DNA of 64,000 nucleotides from Paracoccus saliphilus (GCF_028553805.1 NZ_CP067140.1:372001-436000), one strand, 5' to 3'. Positions 41,788 to 51,147 are shown, numbered from the stretch's first letter. A program made the numbers and translations. Notes: generated by a model not told the origin, from the sequence alone.

Positions 41788-43181
41788 AACAGCTGACGAG
41801 TCTCAAACGCATGGCAACCGCTGCGGCGTTGTCTGTTGCCGCCGCATTGCCTGCGGGCGCGGAATCGCTGGCGGATGCCATGGTCTCCGCCTATCGACAT
41901 TCGTCGCTGATGGAACAGAACCGCGCCGTTCTGCGGGCCGCCGACGAGGATGTCGCTGGTGCCGTGGCCGAACTTCGCCCGATCCTGCAATGGGTCGCCA
42001 GTCACCAGGTTCAACGGACAGAAGGGGCGTCCACTGCACGTTCCAGTTCGTTGGCCGTGCGTGCCGAAATTCCGCTCTATGATTGGGGGCGTTCGCAATT
42101 GGCGATCGATTCGGCCAAGGAGCAGGTGCTGGCAACCCGGCAGGCGCTGGTCGGAGTCGAACAGGACGTTCTTCTTGGGGCGACCCAGGCTTTCTTCGAT
42201 GTCCGCCGGTCGACCGAACAGGTTTCCCTGCAAGAGAATTCGGTTCGGGTAATCGGGCAGGAACGCCAGGCCGCGCAGGATCGCTTCGATGTGGGCGAGA
42301 TCACGGTGACGGACGTCGCGTTGGCAGAAGCGCGGCTTGCAGCGACGCGGGCGTCCCTGGCTGCTGCCGAGGGCGATCTTGAAGTGGCGCAGGAACAATA
42401 TCTGGCCGCGACCGGCAATAGGCCCGGCCAATTATCCGCTCCTCCACCTTTGCCCAAACTTCCCGCCAATCTGGAAGCGGCCCGGTCCATTGCGCAAAAG
42501 AATCACCCGGCGATCAAGCAGGCACAGCGTTCCGCCGCGGCTGCCGAGTTGGGCGTGGCCGCGCGAGCGGCGGACCGCAACCCGACCCTGTCCGGTACGG
42601 CTCAGGTCGGAGTGGGGCGCGATGTGGCCAATCAGGTGACCGGCGATTACGACACCCGCCTGAACGGATCGGTCGGGCTGGAGCTGAGCCAGACCATTTA
42701 TTCCGGCGGACGCCTGCCAGCCGAACATCGCAAGGCGATGGCCTCGCGCGACGAGGCGCGGGCCGCGCTTTTGGGTGTCGCACGGGATGTCAATCAGCAG
42801 GTCGGGACAGCCTGGGCGAATATCGACGTGGCGCGTGCGCAGATCGGGGCGATCGACGAACAGATTTCAGCTGCGCAGCAAGCTTATGACGGAGTGCGCG
42901 AAGAGGCTCAGCTTGGCGCGCGCACGACGCTGGATGTGCTGGACGCGGAACAGTCCCTGCTCCAGGCGCGTGCTGACAAGATTACGGCGGAAGCCAATCT
43001 GCAATTAGCACATTATCAACTTTTGGCCGCTATGGGTCTGCTTACGGTAGAAAACCTTAAGCTTGGGGTTCCAACATATGACCCGTCCCAATATTACAAC
43101 GCGGTGCGCGATGCGCCGTTTACCAGCAAACAGGGCGAAAGCCTGGACCGCGTTCTGCGCGCCATCGGTCGCGACAACTGA
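41784..43181 (+). CDS. tolC: TolC-family outer membrane efflux protein
   Basis: A 465-residue outer-membrane channel for type I secretion and multidrug efflux. A GTG start overlaps the methyltransferase stop (GTGA). A signal peptide ([20 protein letters not shown], cleavage near AGA-ESLA) precedes two repeats of the OEP fold: [50 protein letters not shown] and [20 protein letters not shown]. It is typical of the type I secretion TolC in this order. No cognate ABC/HlyD genes are adjacent. Confidence 0.92.
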   Translation: MKQLTSLKRMATAAALSVAAALPAGAESLADAMVSAYRHSSLMEQNRAVLRAADEDVAGAVAELRPILQWVASHQVQRTEGASTARSSSLAVRAEIPLYDWGRSQLAIDSAKEQVLATRQALVGVEQDVLLGATQAFFDVRRSTEQVSLQENSVRVIGQERQAAQDRFDVGEITVTDVALAEARLAATRASLAAAEGDLEVAQEQYLAATGNRPGQLSAPPPLPKLPANLEAARSIAQKNHPAIKQAQRSAAAAELGVAARAADRNPTLSGTAQVGVGRDVANQVTGDYDTRLNGSVGLELSQTIYSGGRLPAEHRKAMASRDEARAALLGVARDVNQQVGTAWANIDVARAQIGAIDEQISAAQQAYDGVREEAQLGARTTLDVLDAEQSLLQARADKITAEANLQLAHYQLLAAMGLLTVENLKLGVPTYDPSQYYNAVRDAPFTSKQGESLDRVLRAIGRDN

Positions 43182-43189
43182 CAACATTT

Positions 43190-43214
43190 CAGCCATGGGG
43201 GTAACCCATGGCTG
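43190..43214 (+). terminator. Hairpin after tolC
   Basis: A perfect inverted repeat CAGCCATGGG-GGTAA-CCCATGGCTG directly after the tolC stop. No T-run follows, so it may be a Rho-dependent stop, an attenuating hairpin or an mRNA-stabilising end rather than a classic terminator. Confidence 0.5.
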
Positions 43215-43257
43215 ATGCACGGTTCTGTACAGGTTTACCTGCAGAACGGGGCCGGCT

Positions 43258-43944
43258 GTGAAATCGGCAAGGCAGCAGAAACGCTCCGCTTCCCGATCCT
43301 CCAGCGGCAATGGCCCTGCCGATGCGGCGATAGACCTGCCGCTTGATGCCTCGACTGACAATACGGACAGGAGCGGCAGCCTTGGCTGGCGCGGATGGCT
43401 GGGTGCCAGGGCGCCGGTTCGGAACGCGATTGCCGTGACCTCTGAACAGCCAGCCGAAGCCGATGATGATAAGCGATGCAATATCATCGGCAGTCCCGTC
43501 ACGCTGCAAGAGCAGCCGGGTTCTTCCAGAAACACCGAAGAAACAATTTCATCGCAAAGCGATGAGAGCGAGAACGCTCGCCCGCCGGATGCGGGTGTCG
43601 TGAATAACGTCACTGACATGGAAAAGGAAAAGCAGATGCAGACGGCAAAACAACTCAAACCGCTCTCAGATAGCGGGATCGCGCAAAAGGTCGATCTTCG
43701 TGACGAGGGTCCGGCCAAGCTGGAAGCCGTGAATAATAAACCGCAACCGCTCGCCACCAATGGGCTTGGATCGCTCTTCGGTCCGGTGATCGAAGATGAT
43801 ATCAAAGGCGTTCGCAGCCAGATCCGCGAAATGATCCAGGGTGAATTGCAGGGAGAGCTTGGTCAGCGATTCTCGCGCAATCTGCGCATCGTGATCCGGC
43901 GCGAGATCGCGGCGGCTATCGACGATCAGTTCGACCGCGTTTGA
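43258..43944 (+). CDS. DUF2497/PopZ-like protein downstream of tolC
   Basis: A 228-residue mostly disordered protein: polar and acidic residues to about 170, then a short helical C-terminus (GVRSQIREMIQGELQGELGQ followed by RFSRNLRIVIRREIAAAI). Both the architecture and the position after pcm-like/tolC match the alphaproteobacterial DUF2497 gene, of which PopZ, a polar scaffold in Caulobacter, is the known member. The valS neighbour often found with it is absent. The GTG start has only a weak binding site. Starts at about 43618 or 43636 (AAGGA upstream) would remove half the disordered region. Confidence 0.6.
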   Translation: MKSARQQKRSASRSSSGNGPADAAIDLPLDASTDNTDRSGSLGWRGWLGARAPVRNAIAVTSEQPAEADDDKRCNIIGSPVTLQEQPGSSRNTEETISSQSDESENARPPDAGVVNNVTDMEKEKQMQTAKQLKPLSDSGIAQKVDLRDEGPAKLEAVNNKPQPLATNGLGSLFGPVIEDDIKGVRSQIREMIQGELQGELGQRFSRNLRIVIRREIAAAIDDQFDRV

Positions 43945-44006
43945 GGCGGGAAAACCAACTGACCGGCCATATGCGCATAAGCCATCTGGCCGGTCATGAT
44001 TGGAAA

Positions 44007-45134
44007 TCAGCGCAGGTAATCCTCGGGATCGACACTGTCAAAGCCGCGGCGGACCTCGAAATGGACGACGCCGGAATCTCCGGCAGTTCCCATCGCTTGC
44101 CCGCTGCTGACGCTGTCTCCCTTGGAAACGTTCAGCCCGTCCAGTCCTGTATAGACAGTCATCAACCCGTCATCGTGACGGACGACGACAATCGGCACGC
44201 CTTTCGTATCGCGGGTAATCGCGGCAACCGAGCCGGATCCTGCCGCCTTGACCTGTGTTCCGCTCGGCGCGGAAATGTCGATGCCGTCATTCTTGCCCTT
44301 CTCATAGACGCGAACAATCGAACCTGAGACAGGCATGTTGAAGCGCCCGCTGCCCGAGGCCGCCGTCCGCGTCGCACCAAGATCCGGGGCATCGGCTTCG
44401 GGCCCGGGCTCCGAGGCAGGAGAGGTATCCTCGTCCGGAAGGGGCTCGGCGGCGGATGGCGGACGCGGAGTCGGGGTGCCGGAACCTGGCGCTGTCGTGG
44501 CTGCCGCGGTGTTGGGCGCGGCCTGGCCCGCGACCGGGATCATCAGCCTCTGACCGACCCGAAGCCCCATATCGGATGGCAGCCCGTTCCACGATGCCAG
44601 GTCTTGAACGTTGACGCCGTATTTCCGCGCAATTGACCACGCTGTCTCACCCGCGGTAACCTGATGCTGCTTGGGTTGCTGCCCTTTGGGCGCGGTGGTC
44701 TGGCCTTGGGCGCTGTCCTTGTCCTGACCGGCGAAAGGATCGGTGACCTGTCCGGTGTTGCTGACGATGCCGCCCTGGACCTGCGTTCCACCCTCGACGC
44801 GGCGGGGTAGTACGAGGACCGCACCTCTCTGCAGGGTCGCGTCGGCGGGCAATGCGTTGTGCCGCGCCAGCTCATCGGCCCCCAATCCAATCCGTGATGC
44901 AATGCTGGCCGGGGTGTCGCCCGACTTGGCTATCGCGACCTGGTAATCGCGGAAAGAAATCAATCCGCGACTGTCGGGATTCGGGCGTGGCACGGCCTTG
45001 GCCGCCGCATCGGCGGTGTTGAGCGCGCCGGGAACCCATCCACGCAGGTCCGGGTCAAAGCCATTGGGGCCGCAGGATGCAAGCAGCGCGATTGTCCCTG
45101 CCGCACTGGCGAGAAGCCTGAAATTTCCGCTCAT
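44007..45134 (-). CDS. nlpD: NlpD-like lipoprotein with LysM and degenerate M23 domain
   Basis: A 375-residue lipoprotein (lipobox LLASC, Cys21). It has two LysM peptidoglycan-binding domains (about 64-110, YQVAIAKSGDTPASIASRIG; and about 155-200, HQVTAGETAWSIARKYGV), a Pro/Ala/Glu-rich linker and a C-terminal M23 domain. The M23 zinc site is incomplete: where active enzymes have His-x3-Asp it reads KGKNDGIDI. It is therefore probably an amidase activator like NlpD/EnvC rather than an endopeptidase. ATG 45134 has AAGGA upstream. It is the last gene of surE-pcm-nlpD. Confidence 0.88.
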   Translation of the reverse strand: MSGNFRLLASAAGTIALLASCGPNGFDPDLRGWVPGALNTADAAAKAVPRPNPDSRGLISFRDYQVAIAKSGDTPASIASRIGLGADELARHNALPADATLQRGAVLVLPRRVEGGTQVQGGIVSNTGQVTDPFAGQDKDSAQGQTTAPKGQQPKQHQVTAGETAWSIARKYGVNVQDLASWNGLPSDMGLRVGQRLMIPVAGQAAPNTAAATTAPGSGTPTPRPPSAAEPLPDEDTSPASEPGPEADAPDLGATRTAASGSGRFNMPVSGSIVRVYEKGKNDGIDISAPSGTQVKAAGSGSVAAITRDTKGVPIVVVRHDDGLMTVYTGLDGLNVSKGDSVSSGQAMGTAGDSGVVHFEVRRGFDSVDPEDYLR

Positions 45135-45172
45135 TCCGTTATCCTTAACCTGTAACTCTGCCCGGCCGGGGG

Positions 45173-45832
45173 TCATGACTGGCCCAACCCCTCGACCAGC
45201 GGCACGAACCGCACCTGCCGCAGCTCGTCGTAATCGAACCCGGTCTCGGACCGGGTCACGCGGATCAATGTCTGCACCGCGTCTGACTGCCCGACAGGCA
45301 CCACCATGATACCGCCGATCTTGAGCTGTGCCAATAACGGACCTGGGGGGTCCTCGGCCGCGGCCGTCACCAGAATGCGATCGAAGGGTGCCTGATCGGG
45401 CAGTCCACGAGAGCCATCGGCCACCTGCGCGGTGATATTCGGCAACCCGAGATCGTGGAAGATCGCCTCGGCCTCCTGCACCAGCCGGCGGTGGCGGTCG
45501 ACGGTATAGACCCGGCGGCACAGCCCGGCCAGCACCGCCGCCTGGTATCCCGAGCCGGTGCCCACCTCCAGAACCGTGTCGCGCGGCCCCGGATTCAGCG
45601 CCTGCGTCATCAGGCCCACCACCGAGGGCTGACTGATCGTCTGGCCGCAGGGAATGGGCAGGGGCGTGTCGTCATATGCGCGATCCGCGAACTGCCCGCG
45701 AACGAAGATGCCGCGGTCGATCCGTTCCATCGCCGCCAGAACGCGCGGATCGGTCACCCCGCGCGAGCGCAGCTGGAAAAGAAAGCGCATCTTGCGTTCC
45801 GCCGGGCTGTCCTGATGATCCTCGTCGCTCAT
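45173..45832 (-). CDS. pcm: Protein-L-isoaspartate(D-aspartate) O-methyltransferase
   Basis: A 219-residue enzyme that methylates isoaspartyl residues in damaged proteins, starting their repair. It has the family's [14 protein letters not shown] active-site region, SAM motif [32 protein letters not shown] and the C-terminal LVPVG-like segment IMVVPVGQ. It overlaps surE by 4 bases (ATGA) and precedes nlpD, the conserved stationary-phase survival operon order. Confidence 0.95.
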   Translation of the reverse strand: MSDEDHQDSPAERKMRFLFQLRSRGVTDPRVLAAMERIDRGIFVRGQFADRAYDDTPLPIPCGQTISQPSVVGLMTQALNPGPRDTVLEVGTGSGYQAAVLAGLCRRVYTVDRHRRLVQEAEAIFHDLGLPNITAQVADGSRGLPDQAPFDRILVTAAAEDPPGPLLAQLKIGGIMVVPVGQSDAVQTLIRVTRSETGFDYDELRQVRFVPLVEGLGQS

Positions 45833-46653
45833 CTGGTCGGATCGGCCTCCTGCTGCTCGCGGTCACGGTCCAGAGCCTCGGAAAGCCGATCAAGCGAGGC
45901 ATGACAGGTCAGGTCGGCCCGCATCGGCGTGACCGACACGAAACCCTCCATGTTGACCGCCACATCGCTTCCCTCGTTGGCCGGAGCCTGCTGCGATCCG
46001 CCCTGCGCCCACATGAAACGCCTGCCATTCGGCGCCGTGTAGGGCATCACGCTGAAGCGCGAATCCTTCCGGCGCCCCTGCGGAGCGACACGGATGCCGC
46101 GCACGTCCGAGGCTGGCTTCGCGGGGAAATTGACGTTGTAGAACAGCCGGAAATCGTCACTGGAATTCCAGTCGCCAAGCTCCAGAAGCCGGCGAACAAC
46201 GGCCGCACCATGACGCCGCGACGCCTCGAACGGATCGTCCAGGCCAGCCGTCTCGGGCCCCAGGTATTGCGACAGGGCGATGGCAGGCAGACCCTGCAAC
46301 GCCGCCTCCATCGCGCCGCCGATCGTGCCTGAATACATCGCGTTCTCGCCCGCGTTATTGCCACGGTTCACACCGGACAGGACCAGATCGGGAAGGGCAT
46401 CGGCCATCACGTCCGAAATCGCGGCAAGCACGCAATCGGCGGGGCTGCCCTCGGCGGCGTATCGGCGCTCTTCCAGCCGGGCGACCATGGTCGGATGCGA
46501 ATAGCTGATGCAATGCGCCACCCCGGACTGCTCGAAAGCAGGGGCGACCGTCCAGACCTCGCCCGAGGGCCCGGCGATCTCGGCGGCGATTTCGGCCAGC
46601 ACCTCCAACCCCGGAGCGTTGATGCCGTCGTCATTGGTGATGAGAATGCGCAT
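45829..46653 (-). CDS. surE: 5'/3'-nucleotidase SurE
   Basis: A 274-residue metal-dependent nucleotidase/exopolyphosphatase of stationary-phase survival. It has [20 protein letters not shown] (metal-binding Asp-Asp), [20 protein letters not shown] and YNVNFPA. An upstream start at 46683 exists, but the ATG at 46653 begins exactly at the conserved N-terminus and follows GGAACCGCA. It is the first gene of surE-pcm-nlpD and divergent from the TSUP permease gene. Confidence 0.96.
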   Translation of the reverse strand: MRILITNDDGINAPGLEVLAEIAAEIAGPSGEVWTVAPAFEQSGVAHCISYSHPTMVARLEERRYAAEGSPADCVLAAISDVMADALPDLVLSGVNRGNNAGENAMYSGTIGGAMEAALQGLPAIALSQYLGPETAGLDDPFEASRRHGAAVVRRLLELGDWNSSDDFRLFYNVNFPAKPASDVRGIRVAPQGRRKDSRFSVMPYTAPNGRRFMWAQGGSQQAPANEGSDVAVNMEGFVSVTPMRADLTCHASLDRLSEALDRDREQQEADPTR

Positions 46654-46799
46654 TGCGGTTCCGTTCAAGCGCTGTTGTTTCATTTCTCTGCTTATCCCTG
46701 TGCCGGATAGGCTTCAACCCATTGGAGGCTGACGGAAAGTGGTTTGACGTGACCAGCCCGGCATTGCATCCTGAGACAACTTGCCCGATAGCGCGTGAC

Positions 46800-47714
46800 A
46801 TGCAGATTTTTCTTCCCATTGCCGAGGTTTCGGTCAACGCTTTCACTTTGGTCGGGCTTGGCGGCCTCGTCGGCCTGATGAGCGGGCTTTTCGGGGTGGG
46901 CGGCGGCTTCCTGATCACACCGCTGCTGTTCTTCATCGGCATTCCCCCGGCCATCGCCGTGGCCACGGGCGCCAATCAGGTGGTTGCCTCGTCGGTCTCT
47001 GGTGTGCTGGCACATGTCAAGCGCAAGACCGTCGATTTCCGTATGGGGGGTGTGCTGCTGGCTGGCGGCCTGGTCGGATCGGGCCTGGGCGTGTGGGTAT
47101 TTACCATCCTGCAGGAAGTCGGCCAGGTCGATCTGGTCGTGCAGCTTTGCTACGTCGTGTTCCTGGGCCTGATCGGCGCGATGATGCTGCAGGAAAGTGT
47201 CCGCGCGCTGCGCCGCTCCAAGAACCCCACCTATCGCAAGCGTTCGCACCAGCACATGTGGGTCCATCGCTGGCCCGGCAAGATGAAATTCCGCGCCTCG
47301 GGCCTGTATATCAGCGTCATTCCCCCGCTGCTGGTCGGGGTGGCCGTCGGTGTGTTGGCCGCGATCATGGGGGTGGGCGGCGGGTTCATCATGGTTCCCG
47401 CGATGATCTACCTGCTCGGCGTGCCGACCAAGGTCGTCGTCGGCACCTCGCTGTTCCAGATCACCTTCGTCACGGCCTTCACGACGGTGATGCATGCGGT
47501 CAGCTACAACACCGTGGATATCATGCTGGCCGTGCTGCTGATCGTGGGCGGGGTGGTCGGTGCGCAGATTGGCACCACCCTGGGTGCGCGTCTCAGGGCC
47601 GAGCAACTGCGCATCCTTCTGGCTCTGCTGGTGCTGCTGGTCTGCGGCAAGCTGGCGCTGGACCTGTTCCTGCGCCCGGACGATCTTTACTCGATCACCA
47701 CGGAGGCGCGGTGA
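46800..47714 (+). CDS. TSUP-family permease (TauE/SafE-like)
   Basis: A 304-residue permease with two related halves, each with a glycine-rich loop: LMSGLFGVGGGFLITPLLFF and LAAIMGVGGGFIMVPAMIYL. TSUP members export sulfite or other sulfur/carboxylate anions, and their substrates cannot be read from sequence. ATG 46800 is chosen because the upstream 49 codons lack a hydrophobic start and lie across the divergent promoter region. It overlaps the TIGR02186 gene by one base, a linkage found in many alphaproteobacteria. Confidence 0.9.
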   Translation: MQIFLPIAEVSVNAFTLVGLGGLVGLMSGLFGVGGGFLITPLLFFIGIPPAIAVATGANQVVASSVSGVLAHVKRKTVDFRMGGVLLAGGLVGSGLGVWVFTILQEVGQVDLVVQLCYVVFLGLIGAMMLQESVRALRRSKNPTYRKRSHQHMWVHRWPGKMKFRASGLYISVIPPLLVGVAVGVLAAIMGVGGGFIMVPAMIYLLGVPTKVVVGTSLFQITFVTAFTTVMHAVSYNTVDIMLAVLLIVGGVVGAQIGTTLGARLRAEQLRILLALLVLLVCGKLALDLFLRPDDLYSITTEAR

Positions 47715-48598
47715 TGCGGACGGCCCTGACAGCCCTTCTGGCGCTGTGGCTGGCCGGAGCGGCCACGGCACAAGAGGCCGATGCACCGGCCGGCATGATC
47801 GAGTATGGCGAACCGGTCCCGACTTTTCCCGACCCGTCGCAGCGCCAGCGCGTGATCGCCGCAATCGCCAAGAGCAAGGACCGCCCTGTCGAGCAGGTCG
47901 TGGCCGGGCTGTCCAGGGATTCGGTGGCGATCACGGCGAGCTTCGACGGGTCCGAGATCCTGATCTATGGCGCGATCAAGCGCGAGACACCGATCCCCGA
48001 CGGTCCGCCGCTACAGATCATCGTGACTGTCGAGGCACCGTCGCGCCCGCTGACGATCTGGCGCAAGGAACGCAAGGCGGGTATCTGGATCAACACCGAA
48101 AAGGTCGAGATCGGAGCCGCGCCGGGATTCTACGCCGTCGCGACCTCGGGGCCGATGAGTGACATCCTGCAAGAGGATTGGGATCGCCGCTACCGGATCT
48201 CCTTGCCGCTGGCGCTGCGGGCCTATGCCGGAAAACTGGCCGTCGACGACGCGGTGCCTTTTACTGAGGCCCTGATCCGCCTGCGCGAAAGCAATGGGCT
48301 GTATCGGCTCGATGAGGGAAGCGTGAAACTGGTGGACCAGACGCTGTTCCGCGCGGATGTGCGCTTGCCTGCCAATCTGATCGAGGGCGATTACAAGACC
48401 CGGATCTTCCTGCTGCGCGATGGGCAGGTCATGGATGTCTATCGCGCGCCAATCGATGTTCGGAAGGTCGGGCTGGAACGCTGGCTCTACCGTTTGGCCT
48501 TCGATCAGCCGCTGCTTTACGGGCTGATGTCGCTCGCCGTTGCCGTGATTGCCGGTTGGGGCGCCTCTGCCGCTTTCCGCAAGCTGCGCCGCGCCTGA
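47714..48598 (+). CDS. TIGR02186 family membrane-anchored protein
   Basis: A 294-residue protein of unknown function that accompanies TSUP permeases in alphaproteobacteria. A signal peptide (MRTALTALLALWLAGAATA) is followed by a large periplasmic domain (SRDSVAITASFDGSEILIYG, APGFYAVATSGPMSDIL, YKTRIFLLRDGQVMDVYRAP). A single C-terminal transmembrane helix (about 265-285) is followed by a short basic tail. It is translationally coupled to the permease (TGATG), which suggests a shared complex. Confidence 0.85.
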   Translation: MRTALTALLALWLAGAATAQEADAPAGMIEYGEPVPTFPDPSQRQRVIAAIAKSKDRPVEQVVAGLSRDSVAITASFDGSEILIYGAIKRETPIPDGPPLQIIVTVEAPSRPLTIWRKERKAGIWINTEKVEIGAAPGFYAVATSGPMSDILQEDWDRRYRISLPLALRAYAGKLAVDDAVPFTEALIRLRESNGLYRLDEGSVKLVDQTLFRADVRLPANLIEGDYKTRIFLLRDGQVMDVYRAPIDVRKVGLERWLYRLAFDQPLLYGLMSLAVAVIAGWGASAAFRKLRRA

Positions 48599-48671
48599 TT
48601 TCGCAGCTTGGGATGGCTCCTGCCGGAGTCGTGGCAGGAAAGAAAAGGGAACAAATTGCGTTCCGCGATGG

Positions 48672-48727
48672 CCGGGGGGCTGCCTGCCCCCCGGTGCCCC
48701 CCAGGGATATTTGCGTGAAGAAGAAGG
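48672..48727 (+). repeat. Hairpin plus GGGATATTT...GAAGAAGAAG element, copy B
   Basis: A 9-bp stem CCGGGGGGC/GCCCCCCGG with loop TGCCT is followed by CCCCCCAGGGATATTTGCG and TGAAGAAGAAGG. It follows the TIGR02186 gene by about 75 bases. The hairpin could terminate transcription; the conserved tail is not T-rich, so it is not a classic terminator. Confidence 0.65.
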
Positions 48728-48838
48728 GGCGCATCGAGTTTCGTGGTAAGGTGGCGGTCCCTATCCGCTGCCTCAGTATGTTTTTCGTACTAAATTCTGT
48801 GCGATAGTTTCCGGCTACAGCTTGGCATACTACGTGAC

Positions 48839-49014
48839 TCGAACGAATGATCGGAATTCATCACGCAACGCGCGCTGCCTGTGTACAGGCTGTGTACGCC
48901 CTGTGTACGCGCGGTGTACGGGCTGTGCCGTCGAAACCCCAGCATTTGCTGGCTGAATCGGTTGTGTGTTGCGTTGGCGTGCCAATGCAACGCACGCTGC
49001 CTGTTGCAACTCCT
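48839..49014 (+). repeat. GTGTAC-repeat element, copy 1 (about 175 bp)
   Basis: The core from 48863 begins ACGCAACGCGCGCTGCC. It carries GTGTAC-type hexamers spaced about 11, 11 and 12 bp apart, then the hairpin CAGCATTTGCTG, then GTTGCGTTGG-CGTG-CCAATGCAAC (10-bp stem), and ends near GCAACGCACGCTG. It aligns along its whole length with the minus strand at 60039-60211. It lies in the 556-base gap between the convergent TIGR02186 and mcl1 genes. The remaining part of the gap (49015-49154) shows no gene. Confidence 0.75.
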
Positions 49015-49154
49015 TCCGGCCGGTTTCGCGGATCCCATTCCGGGGGGTTCCGGTCAACCGGAACGCAGCGGGCCCCGTGTTTCCACGGGGCCCGCGCCCT
49101 CCCAAATCGCAGGCTGGCTCCCTCCACTGAACCGGGCCTGCTCGGGTATGGCGA

Positions 49155-50111
49155 TTACGTCCGGATCAGCTCGGCCTGACGCACGATGACCTCGGCCTGC
49201 TTGATCGAGGCGATATCGACCAGTCTTCCCTTGTAAACCGTGGCGCCCGCGCCCGAACGCTTGGCCTCTTCCATCGCGGCGAGAATTTCGCGTGCTTCGG
49301 TCACGGCGGTGTCGGATGGCGAAAAGACCTCGTTGGCCAGTGCGATCTGGCTGGGATGGATGGCCCATTTGCCAACCATTCCAAGGGTTGCCGAGCGCCG
49401 GGCCTGGGCCATGAAGCCTTCCTTGTCGCTGAAATCGCCGAATGGACCGTCGACCGGAAGAACCCCATGGCTGCGGCAGGCCGCGACGATTTTCGCTTGC
49501 GCCCAATGCCACGGATCGGACCAGTAGTTCTGACCCTCGCGATGCATGTAATAGTTTTCCTGCGTCCCGCCGATCCCGGTCGTGGCCATGCCCATCGACG
49601 CGGCGAAATCGGCCGCCCCGAGACTGACCGCCTGCATGCGGGGGGAGGCCGCGGCGATTTCTTCGACATGGCAGATACCGGCCGCGCTTTCGATGATGAC
49701 CTCGAAGCCGAGCCGCTTTTCGCGAGCCTTCGCGCTTTCGATCGCGGTCACCAGGGCGTCGACGGCGTAGATATCCGAGGCGTTGCCGACCTTGGGGATC
49801 ATGATCAGGTCCAGGCGTTCGCTTGCCTGTTCCATCAGGTTCACCACGTCGCGATACCAGTAGGGGGTGTCCAGCCCGTTGATCCGCACCGACAAGGTCT
49901 TGTCGCCCCAATCGATATCCCCGATCGCCTGGATGGTCTGCTTGCGCGCGTTGTCCTTGTCATCGGGGGCGACCGAATCCTCGAGATCGATATTGATCAC
50001 ATCTGCATCGGACTTTGCCATCTTCTCGAACAGAGCCACCCGCGAACCCGGACCGAACAATTGGCAGCGGTTGAGGCGGGCGGGTGGCTGAGGTTGAAGG
50101 CGAAAGCTCAT
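49155..50111 (-). CDS. mcl1: L-malyl-CoA/beta-methylmalyl-CoA lyase
   Basis: A 318-residue CitE-like (beta/alpha)8 lyase that cleaves malyl-CoA to acetyl-CoA and glyoxylate, and beta-methylmalyl-CoA to propionyl-CoA and glyoxylate. It serves glyoxylate or ethylmalonyl-CoA pathway metabolism. Visible are LFGPGSRVALFEKMAKSDAD, VINIDLEDSVAPDDKDNAR, VIIESAAGICHVEEIAAASP and LGAADFAASMG. The near-identical look to Rhodobacteraceae Mcl1 proteins supports this over citrate lyase. The start at 50111 follows AAGGATTCGCA. It is not in an operon here. Confidence 0.9.
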   Translation of the reverse strand: MSFRLQPQPPARLNRCQLFGPGSRVALFEKMAKSDADVINIDLEDSVAPDDKDNARKQTIQAIGDIDWGDKTLSVRINGLDTPYWYRDVVNLMEQASERLDLIMIPKVGNASDIYAVDALVTAIESAKAREKRLGFEVIIESAAGICHVEEIAAASPRMQAVSLGAADFAASMGMATTGIGGTQENYYMHREGQNYWSDPWHWAQAKIVAACRSHGVLPVDGPFGDFSDKEGFMAQARRSATLGMVGKWAIHPSQIALANEVFSPSDTAVTEAREILAAMEEAKRSGAGATVYKGRLVDIASIKQAEVIVRQAELIRT

Positions 50112-50286
50112 TGCGAATCCTTGGCGTTCGGTGAAACGATGTTGCGCCACCGTTTAACGCAGCCCTTTGCGAGCATCAAGCCGGGTTTTTGCACCGCAGC
50201 ATGGCGGGCCCGTCGGATTGTCGTGCTTGACGCTGTGCCGCTTTCGGCGCAGGACCAAGGAAATCGGCCGGAACGGAGGATAAGGC

Positions 50287-51147
50287 ATGGCGCGGACCGT
50301 ATATGTGAATGGCGAATTTCTGCCCGAGGACGAGGCCACGGTTTCGATCTTTGATCGGGGCTTCCTGATGGCGGATGCCGTCTACGAGGTGGTCAGCGTC
50401 CTGGACGGCAAACTGCTGGATTTCGCCGGTCACATGGCGCGGCTGGCCCGTTCCCTTGAGGCGCTTGAGATGGACAACCCGTTGTCCGAGGATGAATATC
50501 TCGACGCGCATCGGCAATTGGTCCAGCGTAACGGGATCACCGACGGGTTGATCTATCTGCAGGTCTCTCGTGGCAATCCCGGTGATCGTGATTTTGCTTA
50601 TCCGCCGAAGGGAACGGTTCCGACCACGGTCATGTTCACGCAGGCGAAGCCCGGTTTGGCGGATGCTCCGGCTGCCCGAACCGGATGGAAGATCGTCAGT
50701 GTCGAGGATCTGCGTTGGGGACGGCGCGACATCAAGACCGTTCAACTTCTGTATCCGTCCATGGCCAAGATGGAGGCGAAGGCACGCGGGGCCGACGATG
50801 CCTGGCTGATCGAGGAGGGCAAGGTGACCGAAGGCACCTCGAACAATGCCTATATCGTCAAGGACGGCAAGATTATCACGCGCGAGCTGAGCCACGATAT
50901 CCTGCACGGGATCACGCGCGCCGCCGTGCTGCGCTTTGCCCGCGAGGCGCAGATGCAGGTCGAGGAGCGCAGCTTTACCCTGGCCGAGGCACAGGCGGCG
51001 GACGAGGCTTTCGTGACCTCGGCCTCGGCCTTCGTGATGCCCGTGATAGAGATCGACGGCACATCGGTGGGCGGCGGCAAGGTCGGTCCCGTGGCAACGC
51101 GTTTGCGCGAAATCTACCTGGAGGAAAGCCGCAAGACGGCGATCTGA
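50287..51147 (+). CDS. dat: D-amino acid transaminase
   Basis: A 286-residue class IV (fold IV) PLP enzyme that makes D-alanine and D-glutamate by transamination. It starts ARTVYVNGEFLPEDEATVSI and has FDRGFLMADAVYEVVSV, the catalytic lysine in WGRRDIKTVQLLYPSMAKM and EEGKVTEGTSNNAYIV (PLP phosphate loop). It could instead act on branched-chain or other amino acids, since the family is hard to split by eye. No cell-wall genes are adjacent. Confidence 0.85.
   Translation: MARTVYVNGEFLPEDEATVSIFDRGFLMADAVYEVVSVLDGKLLDFAGHMARLARSLEALEMDNPLSEDEYLDAHRQLVQRNGITDGLIYLQVSRGNPGDRDFAYPPKGTVPTTVMFTQAKPGLADAPAARTGWKIVSVEDLRWGRRDIKTVQLLYPSMAKMEAKARGADDAWLIEEGKVTEGTSNNAYIVKDGKIITRELSHDILHGITRAAVLRFAREAQMQVEERSFTLAEAQAADEAFVTSASAFVMPVIEIDGTSVGGGKVGPVATRLREIYLEESRKTAI

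Noticed and set aside
48863..49014. GTGTAC repeats as a CRISPR array
   Set aside because: The repeat is only six bases and the spacers are about 5 bases, far below CRISPR dimensions, and no cas genes are present.
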